Shown: positions 1 through 12,645, numbered from the stretch's first letter. The stretch: DNA of 64,000 nucleotides from Mytilus edulis (GCF_963676685.1 NC_092345.1:48381838-48445837), one strand, 5' to 3'. Program-made: numbers and translations. The notes: generated by a model not told the origin, from the sequence alone.

Positions 1-94
1 AAAACTTTAATAGCTTTTGTCGTTGTGTTGCTGTTTTATTGAGGTATACTAACGTTTATTCTCTTATATATGACTTTAGACTATTTATGAAAAT

Positions 95-1020
95 AAGAAG
101 ATTTGATATGATTTCCAATTATACAACTCACCTCAAACAGTCAAATGACACAAAACTTAACAACTATAACCCACCGTACAGTCTTCGCCAATGAGTACAA
201 TTCATGCCGGATAGTCACCTATAAATTTAAAATGCCACGAATTGACTAATGCAAAACCACTCAAACGAGAAAAAAAAACCGGCCCGATTTATGTACAAAA
301 TAATGAAAGAAAACCAAAAATGATAAACAGCAACAAACGACAACAATTAATTACAGACCCCTGAATTGGACCAGGTTTATACATAAGGTGACAGGGTTAA
401 AATTGTTTGAAGACACAAACTACCCCTAAACTAGGACATTCGTGTAGAAAAACAATAACAAAACACAATATAAAAATCAGTTAAAGTGCTTTACCAAACA
501 GATGGATACAATGGAAACAGAAATCTATCTAACACGACATGACAGGAATCTTATACATCTCCCAACAAAACATCCACTAATTACAGATCTGATAGCGCTC
601 GGATTTACAGGTAGCTAGTTTAAAGCCAATAACAACTGGTAGAAAACCACCTTGCATCTAAGCCTAAAATATCAATCAGTACACATCTATCATGCACTGG
701 ATTTAATATCAGATGTCATTAACAATCGGAGAAAAACGTGATGTTGTGCAATGCCAAGCTACAGATATTGACAAATTGTAGACATGATAATTTGAATTTT
801 AATTTACTGACAAAACAGTCAATATAAATTAGGATAAAAACAATATTCATTTTTAATTTTAAGGATCGATACTTTTACCCGATCGTATCTAAATTTCCGG
901 ACTCAGTACACAACATCTTCGTAAAGATTAGAATGTTTTATCCCGTTAAACATAAGTGTTCTACCAAAATTCCAAACCAGATCTTAATATCTATGGACGA
1001 ATTTAGTAAAGGTTTTAATG
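95..1020 (+). repeat. Mussel dispersed repeat R1, diverged long copy
   Basis: This is a degraded copy of the mussel repeat whose better copies carry 'gccaatgagacaactc', 'gacacagaaattaacaacta' and 'caaacgacaaccactgaatt'. The order of these blocks matches the copy at 2490-3320. The match continues past the usual end, through 'cactaattacagatctga', 'gagaaaaacgtgatgttgtg' and 'aatatctatgga', so the two copies share about 850 bp. No coding potential is visible. Confidence 0.7.
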
Positions 1021-1257
1021 TTAATTGGTGTAACGAAATCCGTAACTTAATACTTTAACCATTATACATATATTACGTTCAATGAAATTCAAAACTTCAC
1101 AATAGACAAAATTAAAGAGAACAAGTTGTGATATATAAAATGGTGCCAAAGGAACATTACCGTCGAGAAAGGAAAAAATCGTTCCTTTTGTCGTAATTTT
1201 AAGTGCAGACTGTCCCGTGTAAAATTAAAACATCTTAACCGAGGTAAGAACTTTCAT

Positions 1258-1860
1258 AATAGTTATCAAAAGTACCAGGATTATAATTTTGTACGCCAGA
1301 CGCGCGTTTCGTCTACATAAGACTCATCAGTGACGCTCAAATCGAAATATTTATAAAGCCAAACAAGTACAAAGTTGAAGAGCATTGATGATCCAAAATT
1401 CCAAAAAGTTGTGCCAAATACGGCTAAGGTAATCTATGCCTGGAGTAAGAAAATCCTTAGTTGTTCGAAAAATTCAAAGTTTTGTTAACAGGAAATTTAT
1501 AAAAATGACCACATGATTGATATTCATGTCAACACCGAAATGTTGACTACTGGGCTGGTGATACCCTCGGGGACAAAACGTCCACCAGCAGTTGCATCGA
1601 CCCAGTGGTTTAAATAGTTATCAAAAGTACCAGGATTATAATTTTGTACGCCAGACGCGCGTTTCGTCTACATAAGACTCATCAGTGACGCTCAAATCGA
1701 AATATTTATAAAGCCAAACAAGTACAAAGTTGAAGAGCATTGATGATCCAAAATTCCAAAAAGTTGTGCCAAATACGGCTAAGGTAATCTATGCCTGGAG
1801 TAAGAAAATCCTTAGTTTTTCGAAAAATTCAAAGTTTGGTAAACAGGAAATTTATAAAAG
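1258..1860 (+). repeat. Two head-to-tail copies of mussel repeat D (355-bp period)
   Basis: A block of about 245 bp at 1258-1505 is repeated at 1613-1860 with only a few mismatches. Both copies contain 'cgccagacgcgcgtttcgtc' and 'actcatcagtgacgctcaaa'. The 110 bp between them (around 1506-1612) carries 'gatgataccctcggggac'-like sequence that also sits beside D copies at 29.7 and 33.1 kb, so it belongs to the full unit. D is dispersed through the window on both strands. Confidence 0.85.
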
Positions 1861-2489
1861 TACCGTTTATATTTGATTTAATAAGGGTAAGTTTCTTTGG
1901 GTTCATTTAGGCAATATATTCAGAATTTTCTTATTATCTAACTACAAATTATCAGGATAAGTGTTGTTGAATTTATCAAAGAATTGCAATTAATACGGGT
2001 TTTTACTAAGTTTAGTCATAAACTATGATTCAAATATTACAAGAGCAAGTCAGCTAATAAAGGTGTACAATTGGTGTCGATAGGAATACATACAACCTAT
2101 CGATAAACCGTACAGCCGAAACTTCAATTAACATTGATATATTAACAAGAGCAAATAAACAATATCTATCATCTCATCACCCCTCCCATAATTATATGTA
2201 GCATATTTACTTTTCCCATTCGAGAATAGTGCTTTTAATGAGTTGCATCAAATATATTTGCATTCAAATTTTCTAAACAAACATTTATTTAAAAAGGGAA
2301 TTTTTGTTTGATAAGATTGTGTGGAAGTGTAGTGAAAAGAGTTGAAAAGTCAAAATTGTCAACAGAATCAAATTGGCCATCAAAAGCACGCAATTAATAT
2401 TCACCAGCAAAAGAATTATACTACACACAAAGATTAATTCTACTATTTTCATATGTTTTATTACAAAAGTTAATGAATACATAAAATAA

Positions 2490-3320
2490 GTAGATGTGAT
2501 ATGTTTGCCAATGAGACAACTCTCAACAAGAGACGAAATAACACAGAAATTAACAACTATAGGTCAGCGTATGGCCTTGAACAATGAGAAAATCCCGCAA
2601 TGACAAATGTTAAACAATTCAAACGAGAAAACTAACAGCCTTATTTATGTACAAATATTGAACGAAAAACAAATATGTATCACATCAATAAAACGACAAC
2701 CACTGAATTACAGGTTTCTGACTTGGAGCAGGCACATACATACAGAATGTGGCGGGGTTAAACATACCAACCATCCCACCTACCTGGAACAGTGTTGTAA
2801 CAGTACAACATAAGAACGAACTATAAAAATCAGTTGAAAAGGCTTAACCCATCAGGTGATACAAATGGAAATCGTATATCAAAAACAAATAGACACTAAT
2901 TACAGATCTGAGTGTACTTGAAGTTACTGACAGCTAAACCAAAGCCACTAACAACTAATAAAAAAATCATGCATATAAGGAAAAATTATTATTCAGTACA
3001 CATCCAACATCCAATGGATTTAGCTTAAAGAATTCATAAACTGTCCGAGAAAAACATGACCTTGTGCAATACTAAGATGCAGGTATCGACAGATTGTATG
3101 TTTTTATGTATATAAAATAATAGTAAGTGTGCTTTTTATTTACTAATAACAAAATCAATATTAATACCAATAAAAACAATATTCAATGATCGAATTACAG
3201 CGTTGAATTGGTAACCTTTTAGAATAAGTATATTTAAAGGATCGATAGATTCATCAGAATCAAGGTACAACCAAACTTCAAAATCAAATCTTTATATCTA
3301 TGGAAGAGTCATATATGTTC
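2490..3320 (+). repeat. Mussel dispersed repeat R1, long copy
   Basis: This is the best-preserved long R1 copy in the window. It begins near 'gatatgtttgccaatgagac' and runs through 'gtcagcgtatggccttgaac', 'ttatttatgtacaaatattg' and 'gaatgtggcggggttaaaca'. The downstream part matches 580-1020. The short ORF over 2607-2813 lies inside the repeat and is not a gene. Confidence 0.75.
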
Positions 3321-3329
3321 TTTGATAGA

Positions 3330-5505
3330 AGTCAATGAACTTATTAAAAGCACTGAAAGATGAAGTGTAAGAACACTTACTAAATGTCGAGATTAAACTA
3401 TAGTTTACTGTTTATTTACATATTAGGGACCTTCAAATGTTCAGATGGGGCCTTGTTTTTACAAACCGCTTTGTTAATACTTGAAGTCTGTTTCTCATTC
3501 TAAAAATGGCAATATAATGCACTTAAAATTTCTATTTTTTAAATTCGGTATTTGAATATCTACATCTTTTATGCATTTATTTAAATAAGAAAAAGAATTT
3601 TCCATTTTGTTTTAGATGCAGGACAATATTTTGGTGCTATTTTTGCAAAAGCTGTTAAAGTCCACCGTAATAGCATGACAATGCAGATTCACAGTCTCAA
3701 GCTAGAAAAGTATTACGTTCCCATTGACGTCTGATGTTATCAATATATATATATCAAAGTTATGTACGCCGGTTTGTAAACATTACCACGTGTATTTGTT
3801 TATATTGATACACGTGTTGAATGTATATCATATGTTTAATGTGTTATTTTCATTTGTCAAATTAGAACTGACCATAATATTCTAATAAGGTCAATATTTA
3901 TATTTCGTGCTTTTATTTAGCCGTTATTTGAATTTTCATTGTCATTCGAGGTTCGCTATTGGTGCAGTGAAGTTTCCCACCCTCCCACCCAAAACAAATG
4001 TATGTTTATCTTTTTTAATTTATTTGAATAGTAATGTGAAAGAATAGAAACTCTTATTCGATTCATAATTAGTATTTGCGTCCATAGTGATTTTTTATTT
4101 GTGTAGATTGTTTTTTGTGTTTCTTGCCTGCAGCGACATAGGCAAACACTAATAGATGAACTTTAGTTTTCATCTTTTATGAAATTACAGCTTTGCTGCA
4201 CACTGTCAGGCCAGCTGAACCAATAAAGGTGTTGAGTTTATAAATATAAGTGTTGATAATTTGTGTTCGCTTGAATCTATAAATAATAAAATAATTAATA
4301 ATAAAATGTCTGCTGTTTTATTTATTATGTATCTGTGGGTTTGTGTTATCAGAATAGTGAGGGTTAAAGTTTTGAATTTAAGAGTGATGAAAGATACTCG
4401 ATAAGTTGATGAATAAGTACTTCTGTTAATTTAAATTTTCAGATAATATTGTTTGTCGTGTTCAGGATCTTCAGGTTGACAGATGCGTGGAAAAAGTTTG
4501 CACATATCCTACACATTTTCAAATGTACTTTTGCTATATATGATAAAACGTCGACAGTTCTCCGATAAATTCTTTATACTCTAGATAATGAAGTTGAAAA
4601 TTGTCAGAAATGGCGTTACAATTTAATTATTTTTTTTAAATCATGTTCAATTTTTTGTGGAATTCGTAAATAATATCCCTTTAACCACCAAATAACCGGC
4701 TCCAAACAGGCAGAATTAAATTGGTGAGTGTAGCCAAACCATCCCCCGACCTCGGAAAGTGTGGCAAAAAAGTGTGGCAATAGAAGTATCCCCATAACCT
4801 TAGACAGTTATGTAATAGTACAGGATAAAAATAGCTGTTCTTTTATATATAATTGATTCCAGACCTTGACATCGCGACAACATTAATCTACAATATACAA
4901 ACAACATTACCACGATAGTTTATGTCTGTAAAAGTAATGCTAGTATTTCCTGCTTTATGTAGGCCAAGTTATCATTGATCATTAAGGTATAATCCATTAT
5001 AGCATAATTTGCACACACATTGGCAATAATATAAAAGGCAATAAACTGGTTATTTTTTCAATTAAAGCGTCACTTTATGATGAGTCTTTTTTAAACATAT
5101 TCTGGTAAACGTATCATTGATGAGTTAAATTTTATAACCATAGATTTTTTTAAACGCCAATTTTAAGCTTTTGTTGATTTATGAATATTTGTACCGATAA
5201 TTTAAATTTTAGAACTATTTAGGTAATTTTCGATGTTTTTCTCATACATTTGATATAACATACAGGCTGCTATAAATACTAAAACCATGCTCATTCCATC
5301 ATTTGACTTTAATTCTGAAAAGAGAATGATAAAGTTCTATTTTCTTCTCAAAGTTTTTATTATTTAAAGTAGCAAATGAGAATTGAGATTTTAGTAATTT
5401 GCATCGCTTATATTGGAATGAATATTACCGTTCTCCCTATTTTGCAATACGTGTAGAAAATGTGATAAAATTGATAAGAACTTTCTTAATTATATCAAAC
5501 TAGTT
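3330..5505. other. AT-rich stretch without a recognisable gene
   Basis: No ORF or splice-site pair that makes a convincing gene was found. A weak fragment of the 3' part of repeat R1 ('ccatcccccgacctcgg', then 'cagttatgtaatagtaca') lies near 4725-4850. The rest is simple AT-rich DNA. Confidence 0.4.
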
Positions 5506-6418
5506 CACGGCCGACACTCGGCTAACCGAGAGTTTGGTCGGTTAATCTATATTGAGTATGCGGCTATATCGGCGGTTGGTCTGTTAATCGGGTTGGCTAA
5601 AGTCTGTTAATCAGGTGTTATCGAGAAAATCATTGCAAGGTCAGTATGTTTCATTGTATAACATTTTAATTATATTTACATCATAAAAACTATTCATGTC
5701 TGACAAAACAATTTGGAGTACTGAATCCAGTGGTGTAATTATTTTTTTTCTAGCTTCAATAAACGATCTATAAAATGAAAAGGCGAGTTACTCATCAGTA
5801 AATTTATACACATTTTACACACACAAAATGTACACAAAAATGACAAGTTGGTTGAGTTTACTTGCATGCAATATTTTGACCATCGAAAAAAGACAGGCAT
5901 TATGTTTGTTTACCATATTAACATCAATATGTAAAAAATCTACACGAAAAACTGTATTTTGGTGACATAAATCAATTTTTAATAAAAATGTGGTCTGTTA
6001 ATGGGTCGGATGTATAAAACTCGGTCTGTTAATTGGTCTGTTAAGAGTTATGAATATATTACAAGCATAATTTAATTGCTATATGGGGTGTTATCTGAAT
6101 AAAGGGATAGACTCAAGATTAGTGGCTAGAATATATGGAAACAACACATGAAAAATGAAACATAAGTTTAGACAATGGAATCTGAAAATTGATAGAAATG
6201 GTTTCAAAAAGTGTAATATCAAAGTAATATTAATTTCAAAAGACAATACATACCGGAAATAAACTCCTCATAGATACCAGGATTGAAATTTTATATTTAC
6301 GCCTTATATTTACGCCAGACACGCGTTTCGTCTACGAAAAACTCATCAGTGACGAAAAAAATGTTTAAAAGGCCAAATAAAATACGAAGTTGAAAAGCAT
6401 TGAGGAAACACAACTAAT

Positions 6419-7073
6419 ACCGGCGTCACACATCAGCGTATAGCACTGGCGTGTTCAACATCATTTACGCTGCCAATACGCTAGTAATTTTGGATGCATT
6501 TAACCTGTCAATCATATTTGTAACGTGTGCAAAACGAGCTTTAAGCGTGTATTGGGCGTACTAGAAACGTATGTTGGCGTATGTTGTATGTTTTTTTATG
6601 CTGCATACAAAATTCCTGTGATTGTAGCGTTCATCAAGCGTATTTACTTTCCTTCATTGGCTAGAGGAATAGGGGGAGGGTTGATATCTCATAAACATGT
6701 TTATCCCCGCCGCAATTTTGCGCCTGTCCCAAGTCAGGAGCCTCTGGCCTTTGTTAGTCTTGTGTGATCTAGTATACATATCTTTTAAGGGGCCAGCTGA
6801 AGGACGCCTACGGGTGCGGGAGTTTCTCTCTACATTGAAGACCCATTGGTGGCCTTGGCCTGCTCTATGGTCGGGTTGTTGTCGCTTTGAAACATTCCCC
6901 ATTTCCTTTGTCAATTTTATCTTTGTATTTCGACGTACTAAAACTTATGCAACGCGCTTTGAACTATTGCTAAGCGTTCCTATGGCATGCAACTAACGTA
7001 TACCGACTTTGTCAATTTTCTCTGTACGTTTGGTGCACGCCGGTCTATACGCCAATGTGTGACGCCGGCATAA
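6419..7073. mobile_element. Element B: short TIR element nested in repeat D
   Basis: The left end reads ccggcgtcacacatcagcg and the right end is nearly its reverse complement, cgccaatgtgtgacgccgg. The interior contains 'caatcatatttgtaacgtgt' and 'ctttaagcgtgtattgggcg', which recur inverted at 57340-57520. It has no ORF of its own. Repeat C is inserted inside it. Confidence 0.75.
6665..6912 (-). repeat. Mussel repeat C, inside element B
   Basis: Read on the - strand, this contains 'gacaacaacccgaccatag', 'ccagctggcccc'-like sequence (ggggccagctgaagg on +) and the 'caggcgcaaaattgcggcgg' end. The same order of blocks is seen on the + strand at 10160-10470 and 51956-52275. The ORFs that cross it on both strands are by-products of the repeat and are not genes. 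Confidence 0.75.
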
Positions 7074-7974
7074 GGTAATCTATTCCGGAGGTAGAAAAGC
7101 CTTAATATTTCAAAGAAAACGCATGGAATTTAACCAGCTGCATTGCAACACATGACAGATTCATAGATGTAACAGACTTTGAACAGACAAAAAAAAATAA
7201 GCCTGATTGATAACTTGGCGTAAATAATAAATTCGTGCGAATTCGAGCGGCCAATCAGTCCATATAACGCTATATTGAAGTGACACACCCTTCAATGAAA
7301 TGCAAAGAAATAAAATTAAAATAAAAGTTCTCTTTCTATAAGGATACTGTTGCACCGTATTGTAATTTTTTCGTCACAAGTACATCTCATTTTTTTCAAT
7401 GTGAAAATATAAACTAAAGGTAGTAAGACTATTGTCGTGGCTAAATAACTCTTAACTGACACGATTTAAATTGTCCAACCCATTAACAGACTGTATTCCC
7501 CTAATATTCATTAAAATGTGGTATTACTCAACTTATATAACAATTATAAAATATTTATCAATGACAATTATTTTTTTAGAACCAAAGTACTATTTTGTGT
7601 CCTTTAAATCATATATAAAAATGTTTTTTGGCCTTTTATCTAAAATATTGCTATGTGTACAAGCATAAAAACCACATACTTGCGAGACGCCTTTTCGTTT
7701 TACTTAAAACTGCGCAGGCTATGCATTTTTTTTACTGGTGGAAAATGTTCTATGATAGATATCATTTTGTCAGACACTTTTCTTTTTTTGATGTGGTTCT
7801 CATAATATGGCAAAAATCTGTATATTTAACAGAGTTTAACATTAAATTGTGAGTTTTACTCTTAACAGACGTATAACCAACCCGATTAACAGACCAACCG
7901 CCGATATAGCCGCATACTCAATATAGATTAACCGACCAAACTCTCGGTTAGCCGAGTGTCGGCCGTGTAGTTGT

Positions 7975-9474
7975 TTAACTAATGTAGATCACTACTGTTC
8001 TCAAAATGTTTTTATACCTGACAAAAGTTTTGAGTGTGATACGAGATAATAGTACTTAAAGTGTTTATGTTATAGATAATGCATATTTTAAAGTTTTTCT
8101 TGTCGTATAACACACCGAAGGGAGGTCTTTCTTTGAGAAATTTTGAAACCCCGAGGTGTGTTCTATTTTTTTTTATGTTTCTGATTTAAAGCAAGTAAAC
8201 AGTTTTATACATGAATGATAGTCAGTTTTAAGCAATATCCTCTAAAGTAATGAAGGCTGTCTATTTGTACATTTTTCACGTGATTAAAAGCAGGTGGACT
8301 GATAAATGGGTCATAAATTTTTTAAGACATATTACATTATATAAATCGGTGTGTTCTCATTTCGCCTTAGCTGTGAATTCCAGGTGAAAAAGGTAAAAAA
8401 TATACTAAGGCCAGATGGGAATTGAACTAAGGCGAAATGTGAATTTAGATATAAATATTAAATAAACAAATTAAACCGCTGTGTTTTTATAGCAATTTTA
8501 ACAAAAATTAATTAGGGAATTGTTTCTCTTGAATTATTATTTTTAATAAAAGTGACAATTTTGTGACAATTTATATCATTTTAAAAGAAAAAAAAAACGC
8601 AATAAAACATGAGTCAGTAGGAAAGTTGCTTCTTCTATGCTTAATTTAATATAAGTTTCAATTGTATAAATTTTATGCAATCAGAAAGTTCTTAATAATC
8701 AGTCAATCCTTTACATTGTGCAACACAAATCTATAAATCTAGGTTAAATATTTCACTTTTTGACTCTTCCTTGTTTTCCAAATCATGCTTGTGAACGGTC
8801 ATTGGCCTAATACTGTTATTTCCCCAAAATTACACCAACTTGCATTAAATTTGTTCAGTGTGGAATCATTTTTTTGAAATGCAAGTACATGTAAAAAAAA
8901 CAAATCAATTAAAAAAACCTGATTTTAAAGCGAAGGATTTCTCAGTACAATAAACATTGATAAAGTATGACATCAGTGTTTTGTCTTAACATTCAAATTG
9001 TTTAATTGAGGCTTGGTAAATATTCACAAATGCTAGAAGCCTTGTTTTCTGTAAAAACGCACAGGTGTCCGCACATCTGACACAAATTGCAAAACCTCAC
9101 CTAAGTGCATCATTAACAATGTACGTGTTTGCTTCTTGGGCCAAAATTAAGCGCCACCATAGCAAATCAAATTGTAATAATAAAATTTGAGGCAAAAACC
9201 TAACTTCACTAACATGAAAATGGCCGGAAAACATGCAAAACCTCAGGAGATTCATCATAGCTATGAAATATACGATACGATGATTCAGAGGGATACAATT
9301 GAAAAAAAAACAAACAGTTGCCTGTGAGCCTGCACCTGACCTTCAGAGTCTTAACCCTCATAATGAAAAGTATGATTTTGTCTTTGATAATAAAAAAAAC
9401 AGACAAATAATAGTACACAAGACAAGACATAGAAAAATAAAGACAAAGCAACACAAACCCTTACAAAAACTGGG
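7975..9474. other. No gene seen; contains one small hairpin element
   Basis: The stretch is AT-rich. The notable structure is an inverted pair, catttcgccttag at 8358-8370 and ctaaggcgaaatg at 8427-8439, with flanking similarity ('gtgaattcca' against 'gggaattgaac'). Together they give a hairpin of about 90 bp. A second weak inverted pair (acacaccg / gaggtgtgt) sits at 8110-8160. No coding potential is visible. Confidence 0.4.
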
Positions 9475-9482
9475 GGTGATAT

Positions 9483-11769
9483 TAGAGATGACCAGGATAT
9501 TGACGAACGAACCTATCTCGACGAACGAACGTATAAGGAGCGGTAATTGTATGTTTACAAACGTACATAAAACCAAAACGTGTTGTTATGTAATGATTTA
9601 TATGTTGGAATTGTATTCGGATGCAATCACGATAATAGGGAAAATGCATTATATATTATACCAATTTTAAATGGTTTCATGATTTATCGACAAAAGACGT
9701 ATAAAAGTGTTACGTATGTTACTATATCATTTACATGTAGCTTTTATAATTGTTGGACGCATGATGAACTAAACATCACGCTCAGGAGTATTCGACTGCG
9801 CCGACAACTTTTACTATACTCGTACAGATATGAATGCATAATCTAGATTCTCTCAAACAATATGTAAATGTGATATGCTGTGGGATCGTTTCTTTATCTG
9901 CCTTTTTAATTGGGTATTCAAGTTTTGTTTATGTAATCTCATCGATCAGTTTATATATAAAAAAAATATGTCGTTTTTTTAACCCGTTCAAATTTTTTTT
10001 TTACATGAGGATGGGCAATATGTTAAATGTTGTCATGCACTTTTTTGATCTCTGTCCTTTATATTTTTTACCCCATTCGGTCCTGCTTTTTTATATAAGT
10101 TTATCCTGACTTTTTTATTACATAAATTGTCATCCGCCTTTTTTTACACCACATTCGTGTCCTGCCTTTTCAAATTTCCATCAATAAGACAACAACCCGA
10201 CCAAAGGGAAGATGACAGGCGAAGGCTACCAAAGGTCTTCAACTCCGCGAGAAATCCCGCATTCGGAGGTGGGCCTCAGCTGGCCCCTCAATAAAAGTAT
10301 GCACTAGTTCAGTGAAAATGGACGTCACACTAGACTCCAACACAAATAAACGAACTAAAATAAAAAAAAAATTACTTACACGACTAACAACGACCAGAGA
10401 CTTTGGATAGGCGCAAACATGCGGTTAGGTTAAACATGTTTTGAGAGATCTCAATCCTACCTTATACCTTTAGCCAATGCAGTTTTGGTCATCGTGGAAG
10501 GAAATTTCGTTTAAAATTTAAGTTCTGATCCTGGACACCAATGGTAGAACTAACGGAAATACAATACAAGATTCAAATCCAGAAAGTGCTGTTGAGGCAT
10601 GGAGTACAAATGTATGTCATTCGTAAATTGTTAACTTGGTTATCACTAAGTCTTTGGAGTTTCGGCGAGAAAGTAATGTATTTCGCTTCTTCCCGATAAT
10701 AAGCCTTTCAAGTCTATAGGTCATTATTTTTGACGTTTGAAATGTGGAAGGATTTCGTCTAGTAATATACCCATTGATTTAGTGTAGATAAATAGGTACA
10801 AAATAACTTAATTTCCGGTAATTACATGTTTACTATAATTAAAATAAGAGCTTTCACATGAAGCCATATAGCAATCGGACAAATTTCACACCAAAAAAAT
10901 GTATTTGTCTCAAGAATATCTAAACCAACATTTAAAATTTTCAAAATGATGTTTTAATTATATTGTCAGATTTTTTGATTTTTTTTATGCCATAATGTGA
11001 TACTAAGCCAGTTGAAATGTACGTTAGGTCCATCTGTGTGCGTGGGTACTAGGATGATCTGGTCCAATTTTTCTAGGGCTATATCCCTTAGTACTCACAG
11101 ATTGGACCCTCACCCGTATGCGCCTCCTATGATGTGGTAAATTTGATAATAGTATTCGTACAAATTTGCAATTATAATGAATAAACTAATTAAATGAGCG
11201 GAAAATAAATAAACATAAGAGATGCAACTGCACTCTGATTATCAAAAGTATCAATACACTAGTAATACAGTTGTAAACTTCAATATCTATGTTTGTAGCA
11301 TTCCTTTTTACGACATGCAAAATATTTAAAAAAAAATTTTAGGAACTTATTTCTTTGATTTTATCAGGGTTCCTTGTAATCAGCCTTATCTGGCCTGTCT
11401 GGGGGCATAAGAATTAAAATTAAAAATAATTTATATCAATATTGTAAAATTTGATATCTATGCTTTCACCATTTTATACCCCCCAAAAACACCTATGGGA
11501 CCTCAGATTTTAAAACGGAGTCTTGAATATCGAGTGCACCTTTTTCTATTGTAGCAAACATTAAGCTATTTATGATTGGAGTAAGCTTATAAACAGGTAA
11601 TATTTCTTTAAACTATATGCAGAACCATGCAATTTCTTTCACTTGCAAGTTGGACGATTTTATGTTGGATTTATTTATTTATATGTATTAACTACCGCTC
11701 CCGCTTCGTACTATTCGTCAAGTTACGCTTTCGTACGTTCGTTCGTCATTATCCTGGTCATCTCTATTA
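9483..11769. mobile_element. Element E: 2.3 kb TIR element with 8-bp flanking repeat
   Basis: The left end reads TAGAGATGACCAGGATATTG and the right end is its inverse, with one mismatch and three extra bases at the tip. Inverted similarity continues with 'gacgaacgaacgta' and ends near 'ggagcggta' after roughly 75 bp. The 8-mer ggtgatat lies directly outside both ends (9475-9482 and 11770-11777). No transposase is encoded. Repeat C (about 10160-10470) is inserted within it. The tip length difference leaves the exact ends uncertain by a few bases. Confidence 0.8.
10160..10470 (+). repeat. Mussel repeat C inside element E
   Basis: Contains 'gacaacaacccgaccaaagg', 'cttcaactccgcgagaaatc', 'cagctggcccctcaataaa' and 'aggcgcaaacatgcggttag', in the same order as the copy at 51956-52275. 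Confidence 0.8.
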
Positions 11770-12288
11770 GGTGATATAATTAACGTACAAAATGTAGAAA
11801 GGGTTATTTATTGGTTAGCAAATAAACATATGGGTATTGATATTGCCAAATAAAATCTGTACATATTGCCATTTATAACGATACCGAAACAGAAACTATA
11901 ACCTAAAGATATTCAACTAGCATTTGATCAAAATACCACACCGAAGGCACAACTAAAATGAGAAACTGATTTTGCTGTAAGTTTTGTGTGGAACTCGGTA
12001 AGGGAAGTAACCACAAATTATTGTAAAAATAAAGCAAAATTAACCAAGGGACGGAGATATACTCTGGAAAAAGAATTAGAAGAAAAAATTAAATTAAGAG
12101 ACGAGACAAATATAGATGACGATGAAATAGAAAAAGAAATTAATGGTATTGAAGAAGAGCTAAATAAGATATATGAAGAAAAAGCGAAGTGAGATCTAGA
12201 GAAAAATGGTTAGAGTTTGGTGAAAAAAATAATTCTTACTTCCTTGGGTTAGAAAAAAAGACAAGTAAAAAAATCTATAGGTAAGCTA

Positions 12289-12645
12289 ATGGGAGATAAT
12301 GGGGAAATAATTTCGGATCAAGAGAAACTTTTAAACAAAATAAAATACTATTATGAAAACTTGTATAACAATAAAAGTTTAAATAAAGATTTAACAGAAG
12401 AATATATCAGCGATACAAAATTAGAAAATACCGTTGATGAAAATGACAAACTAATATGCGATGGGAAAATTACAGTGGAGGAATGCACAAATGGTATCTT
12501 TAAAATGAAATTAAATAAATCTCCAGGTCTTGATGGACTTACGGTAGAATTTTATAGATTTTTTTGGAATAAACTTAAATCACTACTGGGAAATGTCTTA
12601 AATACAGGATACGATAGAAACCGTAAAATATTCACAACGTACTAG
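12289..12645 (+). pseudogene. LINE reverse transcriptase, N-terminal part (broken)
   Basis: This frame contains the block before the RT palm. It includes the pattern KSPGLDGLTVEFYRFFW, a hallmark of L1/Tx1-type RTs, where 'GxDGLxxEFY' precedes the fingers. The frame is lost after 12645, and the next block (ISLRNIDFKM-like, then DQTGYVNNRFIG) lies in other frames at 12700-12830. It is part of the LINE at 11998-15066. Confidence 0.8.

Larger units (their letters stand above)
6262..7135 (+). repeat. Repeat D copy split in two by element B
   Basis: The left part (about 6262-6418) has 'ataccaggattgaaatttta', 'cagacacgcgtttcgtctac' and 'gaaaagcattgagg'. The right part (about 7074-7135) resumes with 'aaggtaatctattccggagg' and 'tagaaaagccttaa'. 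In the uninterrupted copy at 37480-37740 these blocks are contiguous. Element B therefore inserted into D after D inserted into element A. Confidence 0.75.
5506..7967. mobile_element. Element A: DNA-transposon-like element with long terminal inverted repeats
   Basis: The left end at 5506 starts CACGGCCGACACTCGGC and the right end at 7967 is its exact reverse complement. The inversion covers about 100 bp well: 'gagtttggtcggttaatcta' and 'tgcggctatatcggcggttg' occur inverted at 7865-7950. Weaker inverted similarity reaches about 550 bp inward, with 'ggtctgttaatgggt' at both inner edges. Five bases, tagtt, flank both ends (5501-5505 and 7968-7972), which fits a target-site duplication. No transposase ORF is present, so it is non-autonomous. 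Later insertions occupy its centre. Confidence 0.85.

Noticed and set aside
6525..6996. Overlapping ORFs of 80-99 codons on both strands
   Set aside because: They lie in element B and repeat C; the same sequence in other copies has no conserved frame.
9299..9670. 123-codon ORF on +
   Set aside because: It runs across the left end of element E, has no domain, and is lysine-rich because of local AT composition.
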